From Megaleporinus macrocephalus (taxonomy: Eukaryota; Chordata; Actinopteri; Characiformes; Anostomidae), in contig CM038711.1 of NCBI GenBank assembly GCA_021613375.1, positions 13,850,576 to 13,914,575 on the forward strand: 64,000 nucleotides of DNA. Reading direction: 5' to 3'. Shown here one piece after another: positions 12,581 through 23,979 of the stretch. The first letter of the stretch is position 1, and each line of letters begins with the position of its first letter. The position numbers and the translations under genes were made by a program. The notes beneath the pieces are model-generated. The model was given only the letters and a program-made list of their open reading frames with translations. It was not told where the DNA came from and searched no databases.

Positions 12581-12589
12581 TAAATGGGC

Positions 12590-12900
12590 AGCTCACTCCC
12601 AAACGTTCTACAATGTAGCTGCATTGGACCAACAAGGCAGGAGTGTCTGATAGAGTGGACACCGCATAACACACCAACACACCACCACCATGTCAGTGTC
12701 ATTGCGGTGCTGAGAATGATACACCATCTAAATAATACCTGCTCTGGGTCCGTAACCATTTAAAAACTCTAAAAAGAGAGTTACCCATGTATGCAGAGAA
12801 ACAGATGAACTACAGTCTGTTCACCTATATGGTCAAGGTGTCTGATAACAAAGAGTATAGGAATAAGGACGTGTACCTAATAAAGTGGCCAGACATTACA
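12590..12900 (+). mobile_element. dispersed long-inverted-arm element, arm copy
   Basis: Contains 'caccaccatgtcagtgtcat', 'gctgagaatgatacacc', 'ctacagtctgttcacc' and ends in 'gtacctaataaagtggcc', the terminus seen on this repeat type. Same family as 4270-4640. Confidence 0.6.
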
Positions 12901-13379
12901 CATGTTGGTATTTCTCAAACTGTGGATAACTGGAAGTCAATGAACCAACATTTTTGAAAGACTTGTGACCTCTTCTTTCTTAATGGGTAGTTAAATCCTT
13001 GGTTGTTAACAAATCCGTCTTAAAGAAAAGCGTATTTACAGTCTACCCACAACATGATCTAACAAATCATGCATAGAGTCGCACCTAAGAAATCACTTAA
13101 GTAAGTAAGTTGAGTCATTTGTCCTATTTCATCATGAGTCATAAGCAAACTGTAAACTGTGATTTTGCACATTTGCTTTGCACCAAAGCTGTTATTGCAT
13201 GTAGGCTTTCTCAGGTGAAAGGCCTGGCAGAGCAGGAATTCTGGTACAGATGGGCTTCAGGATTACAGCCCTATCTATATTAGAACTCCAGGCACTTAGG
13301 GTCTGAAAGCATGTGTAGCTGTTATAAAGCTGCTAACAAGAAATGGAAAAGGCCAAAAATGATAGGCAACATTAAACAT
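12901..13379. other. no gene recognised
   Basis: AT-rich. Short AAGT repeat near 13098. Nothing else was identified. Confidence 0.4.
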
Positions 13380-13600
13380 ATAGATGTTTTTGGTGTTCCC
13401 AGAACAATGAACTGACCTCAGTAGAGTCCAGACTTCAACATCACTGAATGCGTTTGGGATTGCTAGTCAAGAAAAGCAGAAAGTGCAACCAACTTCAGGG
13501 ACTGAACTTTAAAGATGTCAGTAAATATGCCTGCAGAAAGAGGCTGAAATGCTGAATATTGGTGACCCACTGAAATATGCTACCTTCATTTTGTAGAATA
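13380..13600 (+). mobile_element. Tc1-like transposase relic (C-terminal part)
   Basis: The translation around 13425-13465 gives SPDFNITECVWD, corresponding to the Tc1 motif SPDLNPIENLW just before the last catalytic residue. Frame breaks lie on both sides. Confidence 0.5.
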
Positions 13601-13719
13601 TTCCAATATACGTACATTAAGCTTTATCTATACAGTTCACCATCTCAGAGTTAGATTTTTTTATGAAATGGACACTACTAATCTTTCTTTCATCATTATT
13701 TAAGAAGGTATAAGGTCAA

Positions 13720-14100
13720 AAAGCAGACGCCAGACCGCCGTTACTGCAGAATGTCCAAAACGAGACTGCTTTGGCAAATACTGCCAGCGGTCCAACCTGA
13801 AGAGCTGGTGCAGAGCGCATGCCTTGGCAGCGGCAGGCTGTGATTAAGTGCCTGTGGTGATGTATTTTTGTAAGTTATCACAGACATGTTCCTGCGCCTG
13901 GCAGGAAGAGAGAGAGGGCCACAAACAGGACGGACTGGAATGTGCTTCCTGTTGGCCGGTGGTGCTGGACAGGGCAGATTCCTTGTACCATCGTCCACTT
14001 ACATACACACACACACGCACACAAGAATGTTTTTGCATTGGAAATCAGGGGACTGCAGGCTAACGGTCCAGGAACTGAAATTAAATAAAATACAGAAACC
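13720..14100. other. G+C-rich unexplained patch
   Basis: Non-repetitive and richer in G+C than its neighbours. Several overlapping frames on both strands carry no recognisable domain. A short CA/CG-rich run lies near 14003-14022. Confidence 0.3.
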
Positions 14101-14103
14101 TTA

Positions 14104-14151
14104 GGGAGGGAGAGAGGGAGAGAGAGAGGGAGAGAGAGAGAGAGAGGGAGA
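14104..14151. repeat. (GA)n/(GGGA)n low-complexity tract
   Basis: Purine-only tract of GAGA and GGGAGA units. Confidence 0.9.
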
Positions 14152-14279
14152 ACCATACTCATTATCATGAACTATGATGTTTTTTATATTGGTAACACTG
14201 TTCATTATACAGTGTTACACTGCTGTTCAAAATTTGCCCGTCATATTAACAATTGATATTTAATAATAACTAACACAGT

Positions 14280-14300
14280 GTATGTATGTATGTATGTATG

Positions 14301-14368
<68 letters not shown>
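14280..14368. repeat. compound (TGTA)n(TA)n microsatellite
   Basis: Six or more TGTA units run into about 30 TA units. The apparent peptide of alternating Y and I read through it is an artefact. Confidence 0.95.
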
Positions 14369-14369
<1 letters not shown>

Positions 14370-14372
<3 letters not shown>

Positions 14373-14925
14373 AACGGCCCAGGCATAACATTAAAACCAC
14401 CTCAAAGTACACTTACTTTCTATTTTATCAGCTTCACTTAACAGATAAAAGCATTTTGAAGGTGGTGGTGTGTTTTTGTGTGTGTTGTGCTGGTACGAGT
14501 GGTTCAGATAGACACTGTGTCCACCCTCTGTCAACTCTATTAGACACGCCTACCTTTTTGGTCCACCTTGTAAATGTAAAGTCAACGACAATAGCTTATC
14601 CATTGCTGCACAGGTCATGCTGATCCCTCATCAAGTACTTCATTAGTGGTCACAGGACGCTGCCCACTGGACACTGTTAGCTGGATATTTTTGACTGGGG
14701 AAGCATTCGTAGAACAGCAGTGAGACTGTGTCTGATCCTCTTGCAAGAACAAAATACATACTAACACTCCACTACATCAAATACTACCTGCTCTGTGGTG
14801 GTCTTGTGGGGGTCCTGACTATTAAGGAACTAGGTAAGAAAGTATACAGAGGACTACAGTCTGTAATTCCAGAACTACAAAATGCATGTATAGTGAGAAG
14901 AGCTGATAAAATGGTTAATTAAGCA
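14370..14925 (+). mobile_element. dispersed long-inverted-arm element, near-complete arm
   Basis: Starts with 'gcataacattaaaaccacct' and carries 'tgttgtgctggtacgagtgg', 'ggtcacaggacgctg' and 'gtgtctgatcctcttgc'. It ends with 'gaagagctgataaaatgg'. The start is the inverse of the terminus at 43205-43225 ('gaggtggttttaatg'), so it is a terminal inverted repeat. Confidence 0.65.
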
Positions 14926-15385
14926 GTTTCTCCACCACGTTAGCAGCTTGACTCGACTGGACTCTCGTTAACTTTTAGCTTTTCCATTAGATAAACCTAG
15001 TACTTTTTTTGGTATCACTTCTAAAGAAGTTCCAATTGGAGCCGATACCAGAGGGTAACGTTAAAAAATGCCACAAACTACTGTTTAATTAGAAAGAATC
15101 CCCATTATAGCCACTCTACCACTACCTACTAGGACTGCGTTCCCTCTTCTCTCACCTTTGAGTAACCATAATCATCTATTTAGTCTGAACTCTGGTGCAG
15201 TGCTTCCCAAACTCTCTTGACTTTTCAGTGTTCTCCTGTCTTGCTGCCATCAGCCCCTTCTGAACAAAATGGACCTCCTTCACAACAATTTGTTGCATTG
15301 CTATAAAGGCCAGCTACATTAAGGGGTAACTATATCCTATATCCAGCATGACTGTCCCCCTGTGTATGAGGTGAGCTCCATATAA
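14926..15385. other. no gene recognised
   Basis: No domain, repeat or exon signal identified. Confidence 0.4.
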
Positions 15386-15389
15386 CAAG

Positions 15390-15500
15390 GTTTGATGTTC
15401 ACATAACGTAAACAACCACTGGTATGTTCAAATGATGTAGCAAACACAAAATCGACAAAAATTAAGAAACGTTTTCATTGGGCAGCGACGATATGCACTC
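15390..15500 (+). repeat. unclassified dispersed repeat (copy b)
   Basis: Shares 'gtaaacaaccactggtatgt', 'aaaatcgac' and 'gggcagcgacgatatg' with the copy at 38245-38390 ('gacagcgacgattt'). Parts also match copies at 9030-9150, 19600-19800, 23980-24160 and 55770-55960. Confidence 0.6.
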
Positions 15501-16285
15501 ATTAGTTACTTTATTACAAACACCAAACTTGCACCTACACTTGTCCCTTCTATCAGCTCCACTTATATAAGAGCACTGTGTAGTTCTTCTATTAGGGACT
15601 GCAGTCCATTTGGTTCAGCATCCTCCTTTCACCCTCTTCCTCAACAGGATCAATCACAGCACTGCAGTGACACTGACAAACTGGTAGTGGATCAGACACA
15701 GCAATGTTGTTGAACTGAAAATAGTCCACCAACCAGAAATATCCAGCCAACAGTATCGATGGGTTGTGTCCTGTGACCACTGATAAAGGACTACAGCAGA
15801 CTTCTTCAAATGTGACCCCTGATTTCAATCTCTGACCCTGGATTTTGTAATCACTGGCCACAAACTTAACTGCAAGGAAGTGGCAACCTAGTGTTATAGC
15901 TAACAATAATTAGAAAATCCACGACTGGAAAGTCGATTCAAGGTCCACATTCCACAGGATGACAAACTGTGCAGCAATGGGTGAGTTATTGTCTCTGACT
16001 TAACATCTTCAAGGTGGAGCAACAAGGTAAGAGTGTCTGATAGAGCAGCACTGCTGTGTCTGATCCACTCATACCAGCACAACAAGCACTAACAAATCAA
16101 CATCATGTCCACCACCCAAATTATACCTACTCTGTGGTGGTCCTGACCACTCAAAGAGGGTAAAGATGCAAAAACAAATGATCCAAAGAAAACCATGGAC
16201 TGCAGTCTGTAATTGTAGAACTACCTAGTTCCATCTATATGGGCCTATGTGGAAATGATAAAATGGATGAGTGTAAAAAAGCTAA
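15496..16285. mobile_element. long-inverted-arm (foldback-like) DNA element
   Basis: The left arm (about 15496-15830) carries the family motifs on the minus strand ('gtggatcagacacagcaatg', 'atcagctccacttatata'). The right arm (about 15930-16285) carries them on the plus strand ('gtgtctgatccactcatacc', 'ctctgtggtggtcctgac'). The arms are diverged inverted copies about 100 bp apart. This is the only copy in the window with both arms clearly visible. Confidence 0.6.
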
Positions 16286-16289
16286 ATGT

Positions 16290-17570
16290 ACCTTTCAGTG
16301 TTCCTTAAGTGTATATATGGTGTTATATTGGTGTTCACCAACAATATTGAGCCAGCTTTAACGATAGAAAGATTTGATTTCTAGAATATAGCAGCATTTA
16401 TGTTGCCTCATTAGTAGAAGCGCCAACAACCAAAAAAAGCTATGCTCTGTTAGTACTAATACATTCTTTCAGCATAGAGCAAAAGCACTCACAAAGCAAA
16501 GGCCATAACCTTCCATAACCTTTCATCAAAGCACTGTGACTTTTACCTGCCTGAAAAAAACAAGTTCTGATTGCATCATCATGCACCAGCAGACAGGAAA
16601 AATAATATTAACCATTCATTTTCCATCTTATCCTTCTTTCACCCTCACCTATCATTGTGTGAAACACTTAGCTAGCCCAAGGTCACTCTTTCCTTCATAG
16701 AAATATTAGTATACAGAACTGACTAACTGAAACTCATTCAGTACTGTGACACCACGTATGCTTTTAGGGAATAGAAAGCACTGCAGCAGTCCAAATCCGG
16801 GCATTGGCACGTTCCATAGTTTAGATCCAAGACCCCATCGACAAGTGGCTGCGCAAGTTGAGTTAAAAGACTAGTTGGGATACAGTGCATGACTTGGAAT
16901 ATGAAATTATCATTGCGCGCCCTTGTGGGCTTCCTTATTAGATCACAGAGAACCACGATGACGAAAGAGCACAGTGGATGACTCACCCTCTCACAAATGC
17001 TCTGGCAGGATAATTGTGCTTGTACAACAAAGGCACAGCCATCCAGCTCTATCTAATGATATTCCAATAAAAAAAGACTTTGGTAAACAACCTCAAACCT
17101 TTTAAGATGATTGAATATCACCAATGTTCCTCCCTCCCATCAGCATCATCAATACAGTCGTCAATGGTATTATATAAGGAGAACAATTTGGGCCTACTAG
17201 ATCGACTTTAATGCTGTAGTGCTGAGAAAAAAAAAGAAAAAACATTGTTACTGCTCTCTCTACTTTGTGGGGGTGGCTTAAGTCAAAATGATAAAGTCAA
17301 AAAAGAAGTTAGTTTAACAGCAGATGGCACAACTTAGCTATTGAAACTGGGTTTTTAAAGAAACTGAAGGCAGAAATGAGTTATATCTCGAATAATTATT
17401 TATATAATGTGTCCAAACACCAACACTGTACTAATGAGTTACACGGACCACCTGATGGTTAATAGTGCTAGAAACCTTGATTTCTATTTGCTGTACGGGC
17501 ACTATATGACTAAACATCTCAGTATACACAGTTAAGAGTCGGGATCCACCTAGTATGCTCAGTGCTGCAA
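16290..17570. other. no gene recognised
   Basis: The 82-residue minus-strand frame at 16738-16986 is cysteine-rich but matches nothing I know. A minus-strand ATTAAA at 17578-17573 could be a poly(A) signal for gemin7. Confidence 0.35.
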
Positions 17571-18010
17571 ACTTTAATCTGAAAGTATTCTGAAAATACG
17601 ATTTCTTGAAAAACAATTCTTAAGAGCTTAGAACACAGAAATCAAGGAAAAAACTCAAAACAGGCTACTGTAGTCGAAGGAGCAAACAAGACAGGTTGGA
17701 TGCTAAGAGTGGATGTCAGATGAGTGTTTTCCAGACAATTTTATCTGGTTTCCACCTTCAGGAATTTCCCCAAACTAACTCTCTCAGTGGTAGCGCTCCA
17801 GACCAGTTGCCACTGAATGAAAAACCCATTCAAAAGTAAATAACCATAGTTCTACCTCCCTCTTGTGGCACAGATATGAAGTGCATGTAAAGTAATTTCC
17901 TCCATCTCCACAAATGCATCATCAGGTTTTGCCACCACTTACACAATATGCAATCAGAAAAATGAAGAAACTTCTATTTTTACATAAATTAACATTTAAA
18001 CCTCCCAGAT

Positions 18011-18397
18011 TTACAAGTGAAAAGAATATGAAATCATGTCCTGACATCTAAGCAAGGCCTCCTTCTGCACACCGAGGGGCGTCTGTAGATCAGAAACCTG
18101 AAAGTTCAGAATGTCTATATCCGAAGCCCCAAATTTTGCTTGAACTTGGACCTTCTCGTACAGGTTGAACTGAACTTGCTTGTTCGTCATTGCTATAAGA
18201 CTCCGTAGAAAACGTTCTCTGAGCTCTGAACGAAACTCCTGTTCCTCTTCAAGGTTTGCAGAACCTGCTTCACTCCCTTTTGAAGCTGGAATCGTTGTAG
18301 GGCATAAAGCGATGTAGCGAGGAGAGTTCGGGTCAAACCCACGGCTGTTGGGGTCAGGTCCTCGGGGCAAGCGCAATACACTCACTGGCGTTTTCAT
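18011..18397 (-). CDS. gemin7: Gemin7, SMN-complex subunit
   Basis: Encodes a 128-residue protein, close to the roughly 131 residues of mammalian Gemin7. In vertebrates Gemin7 pairs with Gemin6 as an Sm-like heterodimer within the SMN complex, which loads Sm proteins onto spliceosomal snRNAs in the cytoplasm and is also found in nuclear gems. Visible support: the N-terminal signature VLRLPRGPD (residues 7-15), a variable linker (about 16-55), and an Sm-like region (about 57-128) containing LRERFLRSLIAM, KFGASDIDILNFQVS, LQTPLGVQKEALLRC and a C-terminal ISYSF. I chose the ATG at 18397 because the conserved N-terminus follows at once. The frame stays open nine codons further to an AG acceptor-like site at about 18417 (minus-strand 'tctagttgcag'), so that part is probably 5' UTR. 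A single coding exon agrees with the mammalian gene. The frame is intact with a TAA stop. Confidence 0.93.
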   Translation of the reverse strand: MKTPVSVLRLPRGPDPNSRGFDPNSPRYIALCPTTIPASKGSEAGSANLEEEQEFRSELRERFLRSLIAMTNKQVQFNLYEKVQVQAKFGASDIDILNFQVSDLQTPLGVQKEALLRCQDMISYSFHL

Positions 18398-18417
18398 GTT
18401 CTTCTCACAGCTTTGCT
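18398..18417 (-). promoter_or_regulatory. probable 3' splice site and 5' UTR of gemin7 coding exon
   Basis: Minus-strand 'tctagttgcag|GAGCAAAG' puts an AG acceptor about 19 nt before the chosen ATG. The pyrimidine tract is weak. This is inference; transcript data would settle it. Confidence 0.4.
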
Positions 18418-19599
18418 CCTGCAACTAGAGATTATTGATGAAGTGAATGCCAGTGGATTTTCAGTTACAACAGGGAGCAAGTCAATGGTCATTACTGCAA
18501 GACCATGAGTAGAACAGGTCTTCCTAAGCAAACAACTGTGTACATTAAACATAATAACTGTTATGAATGACCGGCACATTTGTGATTTCACTAATAAATG
18601 GCAATGCATGCAATATTGTTTCAAAGGCATTGTAAAACAGATGTAACATTGTGCATTGCATTATGTTTTATCCACCACCAGATGGCTGGATGGCTGGATG
18701 GAGCTGGGTAATATGATTTTATATATATCACACAAACAGCATAATTACAATATATAGCCCTAAACATATCATGAATATCAACAGTACCTGAAGAACCAAA
18801 AGCATGCTTCATTATAAAGAGCGTCAAATTAGACTGTTTAACTGGATTTAGTGCACACTATACAAAGTCAATTCAAGGCCAGTGCTGCCAGACCAGCAGT
18901 TAACATTATTTATGTTTATTATTTTCATGCAAAATAAAATAGCACTCTATTTTTAACAATGAACAGGTGCACTTAACGTTAATAACTGGATTATAGTAAA
19001 TTGTTAAATCAAAATCATAGTGTTATTAAACTTTTACAGTAATCTGATGTCCCCAATGTTCTTGAGACTGTGATTCATCTATTGTGGTCTGAGCTGTACT
19101 GAGCACATTTTCTAGTAATAGGAACAATTACTGACAGAAACGTACATACCATGATTACCACTGCCAGAAGTATAAATTGGTCATTTGTAACTGGTGCTGT
19201 TGATCTGTGCCCATTATGCAGTGCACAGATACAATTAACTAGAGAGATCGTTAATATCATTCTAACCAGATTATTTTTGGGTGGCCCAGGTCAACAAAGG
19301 CGCATGTACTAGCAGCTATGCTTCTACTTTTGTCACCATGACGTGCCACGTACACATGCAGGGAATAGAAGCTGAATGCTGTGTGCAAGTGCATGCACAC
19401 ACCCACACACACAGGCCAACTGTGCCACAACGACTCTAGCGCATAAGAAAACTGATTCTTATTGAAGACACCATCATATTAACAGTATTGTTCCTATTAA
19501 TGCGGCACTGTACTGTTTATAATGGCAGAGTACTGCGATATCTTTCTAGTATCGGTATATCATGCAACACTAGTCCGGATGGCAGTATATCGTTGCTGT
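18418..19599. other. presumed gemin7 upstream intron/flank, no other gene
   Basis: AT-rich with a short tandem of GGATGGCT near 18680-18700. No coding exon was seen. Confidence 0.4.
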
Positions 19600-19800
19600 C
19601 AAATGAAAAACAAGTATCTCCAAAATGGCAACTTTACAGGAGAGGACAAAAACTGTTGTCACTTTCAATGCAGATCAATGGAACCAGATTTTTTGGAGCA
19701 TTTCTATTGGTCCATTCATCATGAAATTGTCCCACAATGTAAACGGCAGCTGCTGCATTTAATTGACGTAGAAAGATAGAAAAACTGTACATATTGTTCA
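19600..19800 (+). repeat. unclassified dispersed repeat (copy c)
   Basis: Shares with 23980-24160 the ordered strings 'caggagaggacaaaaactgt', 'tcaatggaac' and 'cacaatgtaaac.gcagctgc'. Also carries 'ctattggtccattcatca', which is identical in the copy near 38260. Confidence 0.7.
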
Positions 19801-20397
19801 GCATTATTGGTGCCTTACAGATGTATAAGTCACCCATAACAAACCACATGGTCCCCCTTCTTTTAGGCCTGCAGATGCAGCGTACATGATTTTCAAAAAA
19901 AGAACCTTAAATAAGAATGTCTAGGTTAAATGGTGTTTCTGAAAAGTTAATAAAATAGCTATGTTTGTGTTGTAGCCAGCGCCACCTGGTTCCCTTCATC
20001 ACCACAGTTAAGAAATCAGACTCTGCAGATCTAAACACTATGAATGACTGCTTGCATCTCCGGGACTAAATTATTAAAAATTTGGAAAATTGGTGGAATT
20101 TCCTTTGATGCACTGAATATTGCCCTGGCTATATTATTGCGCTTCTCCTCTGAGAAGTGGTCAGCTCGGTTACTAATTTATTATGCGACTGTTAGCGGGC
20201 TGTAGTTTTAGAACGAATTGGGCGTCCAAGTGTCCAAGCGTCCAAGCCAAGTGTTGTTTGGCTCGACGTAAACAAAACAAATGTGTCAAGTAAGAATAAA
20301 GACAAGCGTGAAGACGAACGAGAAATAAAAATGTCAGTACATGGTAAAACACTGTGCTTCAAAAATGAACACTACTGTCTGAACTACCGAAAAATGT

Positions 20398-20570
20398 AGC
20401 TAAATAACTGGACCCGTTGAGCGTGAACCAGAAAAAGTGAATTCCCCGTTCCACCTTAAATGTTACTTAAATGTAACTGCTGCACAATTTAAGGTGGAAC
20501 GGACAATTCGAATAACTTCAGCCTCGTCTTTCCTCAGGTTCAATAACGGGTCCATTAGCCAGCGTTAGCA
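20398..20570. mobile_element. imperfect palindrome around a perfect 16-bp inverted repeat
   Basis: The inner arms 'CCGTTCCACCTTAAAT' (20446-20461) and 'ATTTAAGGTGGAACGG' (20487-20502) are exact inverses with a 25-bp loop. Outer pairs include 'tggacccgtt' (about 20410) with 'aacgggtcca' (about 20546) and flanking GAATT/AATTC. The inner arm matches the start of the repeats at 45979 and 47256. Probably a foldback MITE derivative. Confidence 0.65.
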
Positions 20571-20708
20571 GATATAGCCATATATATATAGACATATAGC
20601 CTTTAAAAACACACATAAACTGAGTAATAAACATTATTACTTAGCCAGATAGAATAAGAACTAAGGTACACAAACAGAAGCCCATGTAAAAGTAATTTTA
20701 TATCTTAC

Positions 20709-20800
20709 TTTTTAAAACACACAAGCAGTAGTTTGCGTTTCCCGCATCGGCGAGTGGAGAAAGAAACAGGATACGACGTCAGCCTTTCATAATAAAAGTC
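20709..20800 (-). promoter_or_regulatory. candidate gemin7 promoter / non-coding first exon
   Basis: On the minus strand a CpG-containing stretch includes a CRE-like TGACGTC near 20780. It ends in a strong 5' splice site, AAAAA|GTAAGA, with the exon edge at 20709. Splicing to the acceptor at 18417 would give a 2.3-kb first intron. The upstream edge given here is arbitrary. No transcript evidence is available. Confidence 0.3.
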
Positions 20801-21500
20801 TTGCCTGTCTGCCTTTAAAAAAAAAAGAATATAGCTATAATGAAGTTAAGCTAACATTTTCTCTATTTACTAAAACAAGTCAATAAGCTAATCGCTACTA
20901 TCTTAACATTAGCTCTTACAGAAGTATTTTATTTGAACAAGCAGCCCGCTACTTTTAAAAACGTCAATACGTTCTCATTCTGCATTAGATGATGTAAATA
21001 TAACATTCTTCTAGCTAGATATACTATTACAGGTCATAAGCCTTCTCACTACTCTTCTTTAAGAGCCATACAACAATATTATACAAAGACAGCTTATACA
21101 ATTTAGTCTAAAATAGTGCCACAAAACAACAAAATGCATGTCAGTGTATTCCCAGCTGTATATTACTAGGTCGAATGGAACAGAAATCTATAAATGTGGT
21201 CATAGAAATGCATGGCCTGTTGATAAGCTGTCACCAGATCATTCAATGCCACAAATTGGAAATATAATTTTTAGTGCAGAACTGGGACTTTCTTGTTGGA
21301 ATATATGGAGCGCATACAGACATGAATTAGGAAACTCCAACCAGTGATCTGCTGCTGATGTGCTGAGCTGAGCTGAGCTGGGTGCTGTTACTGATCTGAA
21401 TCCCCAGAATGGGAATGGCATGCATCACATTATCTCAATAAAAATGGAATGCTTTTGAGACCTAAACACAAGCTCCGCAATTAAATACATGTTAATGGCT
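20801..21500. other. no gene recognised
   Basis: AT-rich. A short tandem 'gagctgagctgagctg' lies near 21365-21380. Confidence 0.4.
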
Positions 21501-21639
21501 CTTCAATTAAGGATAATCAGTTCCATCAGTTCATTCGTTTGCAGAATGCTGGGTTCTGCAAAAGGACCCTGGAATCTGTCCTTGTTGCTGCACACCCAGT
21601 TACAGTCATTGTTATTACATATTTGACCAGTAGCAGGAC

Positions 21640-22140
21640 CAAGACTTTGTCTAGGTGGAACAATGTGCTTGGACAGATGAATCCAAAGTAAAAGAAGACT
21701 TGTTTGGTGCAAACTAAACACAGCATTCAGGAATAAAAACCTCATACCAATTGTGAAGGATGGAGGTGGAAGTGTCAGGGGTGGGGCTGCTTTGCCTCAA
21801 CAGGGCCTGCCAAGCTCTCCATCATAGATCCCACTATGAAATCTTTACTGTATCAGCAGCTTCTTGAGGAAAACGTGAGACAGTCTGTCCAAAAACTAAA
21901 GCTGAAGCAGGGGTTGACCACATAACATGACAATGACCCACAAGATTTCAGTACATTCACCAAGAAAAGGCTCAAAATAAATCGAAATTTGAAGTTCTGG
22001 AACAGCCAAGTGAAAACCCAGATCTTAATCCTATTGAAATGCTGTAAAATGATCTGGAAGTCCCCAAACATGACACAGCTGAAAGAATTCTGCATGGAAG
22101 AATCAGAAAGACACAAATACAGTAATAAACAGAAAACTTG
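21640..22140 (+). mobile_element. Tc1-like transposase relic, broken in several frames
   Basis: The order of remnants follows a Tc1 transposase: 'ggacagatgaatccaaagt' (TDESK around the second catalytic acid), 'gtgaaggatggaggtggaag' (KHGGGS-like), 'gacaatgacccaca' (QDNDPKH-like), 'ccagatcttaatcctattga' (PDLNPIE-like) and 'gctgaaagaattctgcatgg' (L.EFC-like). Stops and indels separate all of them. Confidence 0.7.
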
Positions 22141-22639
22141 AATAATATAAAATAAATGTCTGTTGGCATCACATGACCTCACTACTCAGTATCCAGCATT
22201 AGTCTGTGAATATATCTATTACATTATTAATTAATGTTTCTGCTGACCATGACTTTCCCCTTCTGGTAAACCACAGATTTCTGTATCCCATAACGTTTGG
22301 ACAAAGTTCTGTGCACAACCAAGTTAATTAACCATGGAACACAGGTCAGTGCAGTCTTTTTGCCTTTGGATCATTCATTAAACAAGAATTGTGACTGGTA
22401 AAATCCCACTAGCTCAATATAAAGTCTGTCGATGAAGCTGCAGTATATATATATATTGCAAAACAAGTGTTGTTAGAACTTTACCCCCAAAGAGACAGTG
22501 TCTCTTCAACCATGTGCAAACATTCACCCACTAGAAACTCACTCATTCTAGGGACGTTCTGTTGCTGTCTAGATTTGAGAGTTTTACCAATAAAGATGTA
22601 CTCTAATCTGAATAGTGTGGTAGTGAATGTGCCCCAGAA

Positions 22640-23304
22640 CATTTATAAACAATTGTTATGTCCCGCGTTTTGGGACGTGTCTCTCTCTTGTATGCTTTCT
22701 CTTTCTGTCTATTGTATTAGACTTTTTTTTCCCCAATCCGTTGGCTGCACGCCTGTCCACCAGTCAAGGAATTTGTTGTTTTTTGTTATTGTGAGGCCAA
22801 GCATTTTTGTTTTGGGCCATTTTATAAGTTAACACTTTTTCCTAATGGATTGTAGGGGTGACCTGCTCTCGTTTGCCTCTGTTTATGGTTAGTATAGTAA
22901 CAGGAGTTGTGTTTTGTAATTTTGTTTATTTTCGTTGTTGTTAGTTTAGTTAGTAAATATTTTCCTATTTGTTATGTTTGTTATTTTGGGCCTTTGGGTC
23001 ACACTGAAGAGATATCCTTCTTTTATTATATTAAAGGAACAACATATATTAAAACAAAGCTAAACAAACTATAAAAAAAAAACCTTGTAGTTGCAATTGT
23101 GTTCTTTAATAATGTTTTTTTGTTTTTCTTCTTTAAACAAATTCCTTTGTTGTGGCCTGGCGGTTGAGCGAGCAGTCTCGCTTCCTCTTTGTTGCATCTT
23201 ACCAGAAGTCCATTGTTCCTCGTTTGTTTCGTTCGTGTCCCTTTCTGGTGTTTGTTTTTCTCTGGTTGACAGTTTTGGGGTGGGGGGTGTTTAAGGTTGT
23301 TGTG
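22640..23304 (+). mobile_element. possible LTR / 5' untranslated region of the gag-like element
   Basis: T-rich sequence ahead of a gag-like frame. It begins near the short inverted motif 'tcccgcgttttggga' and contains purine- and pyrimidine-biased tracts. LTR ends and a primer-binding site could not be fixed, and no second LTR lies in the window. Confidence 0.3.
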
Positions 23305-23797
23305 ATGGAGTTTAGCATTAAGGCGTTTATACTATCTCCTACTTTTGAAGCTTTAGTGGTGTGTCACAAGGCTGATTTGTTATTAGTGGTGGATTATTAT
23401 GAGATACTTGTCTCTAAAACTAAACAAGTAATAAGGGATGTGCTTCATGAAAATTTAGTGGCAAATGGAATTTTGCCTTGTAAATTTGTTATTTCAGAGT
23501 TAGTGGACATGGAGGTAGATACTTTTGGGGAAAAACATAAATGGGAGGGAAGCTTTAGCTAAACTTTCTTCTGCAGTTGAAGATCCTGCTTTGAAGTTAG
23601 TAGTTGGTCAAAGTCCAGAAACCCTTAAGTTGGGTGTTCGATTAAAAGAGCTTGATCTTGAAGCTACATGGTGGGAGTTTGAGAGACAGCTTTTGAGCTT
23701 TAAACAGTGTGAATCTGAAAGTGGGGCCGTGCGGCAGGGGGAAGCTTTTCTTAATACAGTGCAGACAACTGAAACCCACTGCCACTGTCTTAACTGA
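23305..23797 (+). pseudogene. gag-like N-terminus of an LTR retrotransposon, frameshifted
   Basis: Starts MEFSIKAFILSPTFEALVV and continues with a helical segment (HKADLLLVVDYYEI..SKTKQVIRDVL) of the type found at the N-terminus of fish Gypsy-like gag proteins. A shift near 23530-23560 moves the frame to a second segment (LSSAVEDPALKL... to LDLEATWWEFERQLL). Coding potential ends by 23797 with no protease, reverse transcriptase or integrase downstream. The first M lies after a long in-frame leader from 23152. Family assignment rests on recall of similar fish gag sequences and is tentative. Confidence 0.5.
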
Positions 23798-23979
23798 ACC
23801 TACCAAATATGTAAAATCTTACCAAAGACTGTATATCTGAATTGGACTCACAATGAGGTAGAACATGTAGGCCTTATCTTGCATCATGAAAATTATTTTT
23901 CAGAGCTGAGAGACGAATTCAGAATCAAATACCGAAAGAAGCTTGATTTCCATTTTAAACACATATTTTGTCACAGTTC

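Noticed and set aside
14282..14623. Open frame beginning MYVCMYVCIYIYIY
   Set aside because: Translation of a TGTA/TA microsatellite running into a dispersed repeat.
16738..16986. Cysteine-containing 82-residue minus-strand frame as a small secreted protein
   Set aside because: No recognisable family or supporting signals; the length is within random expectation.
18011..18424. A longer gemin7 start at 18424 (adds nine residues)
   Set aside because: The codon at 18424 is TTG, not ATG, and an acceptor-like AG falls within this stretch. The ATG at 18397 fits the family N-terminus.
23152..23304. In-frame extension upstream of the gag-like start
   Set aside because: T-rich leader with no resemblance to gag; the recognisable segment begins at 23305.
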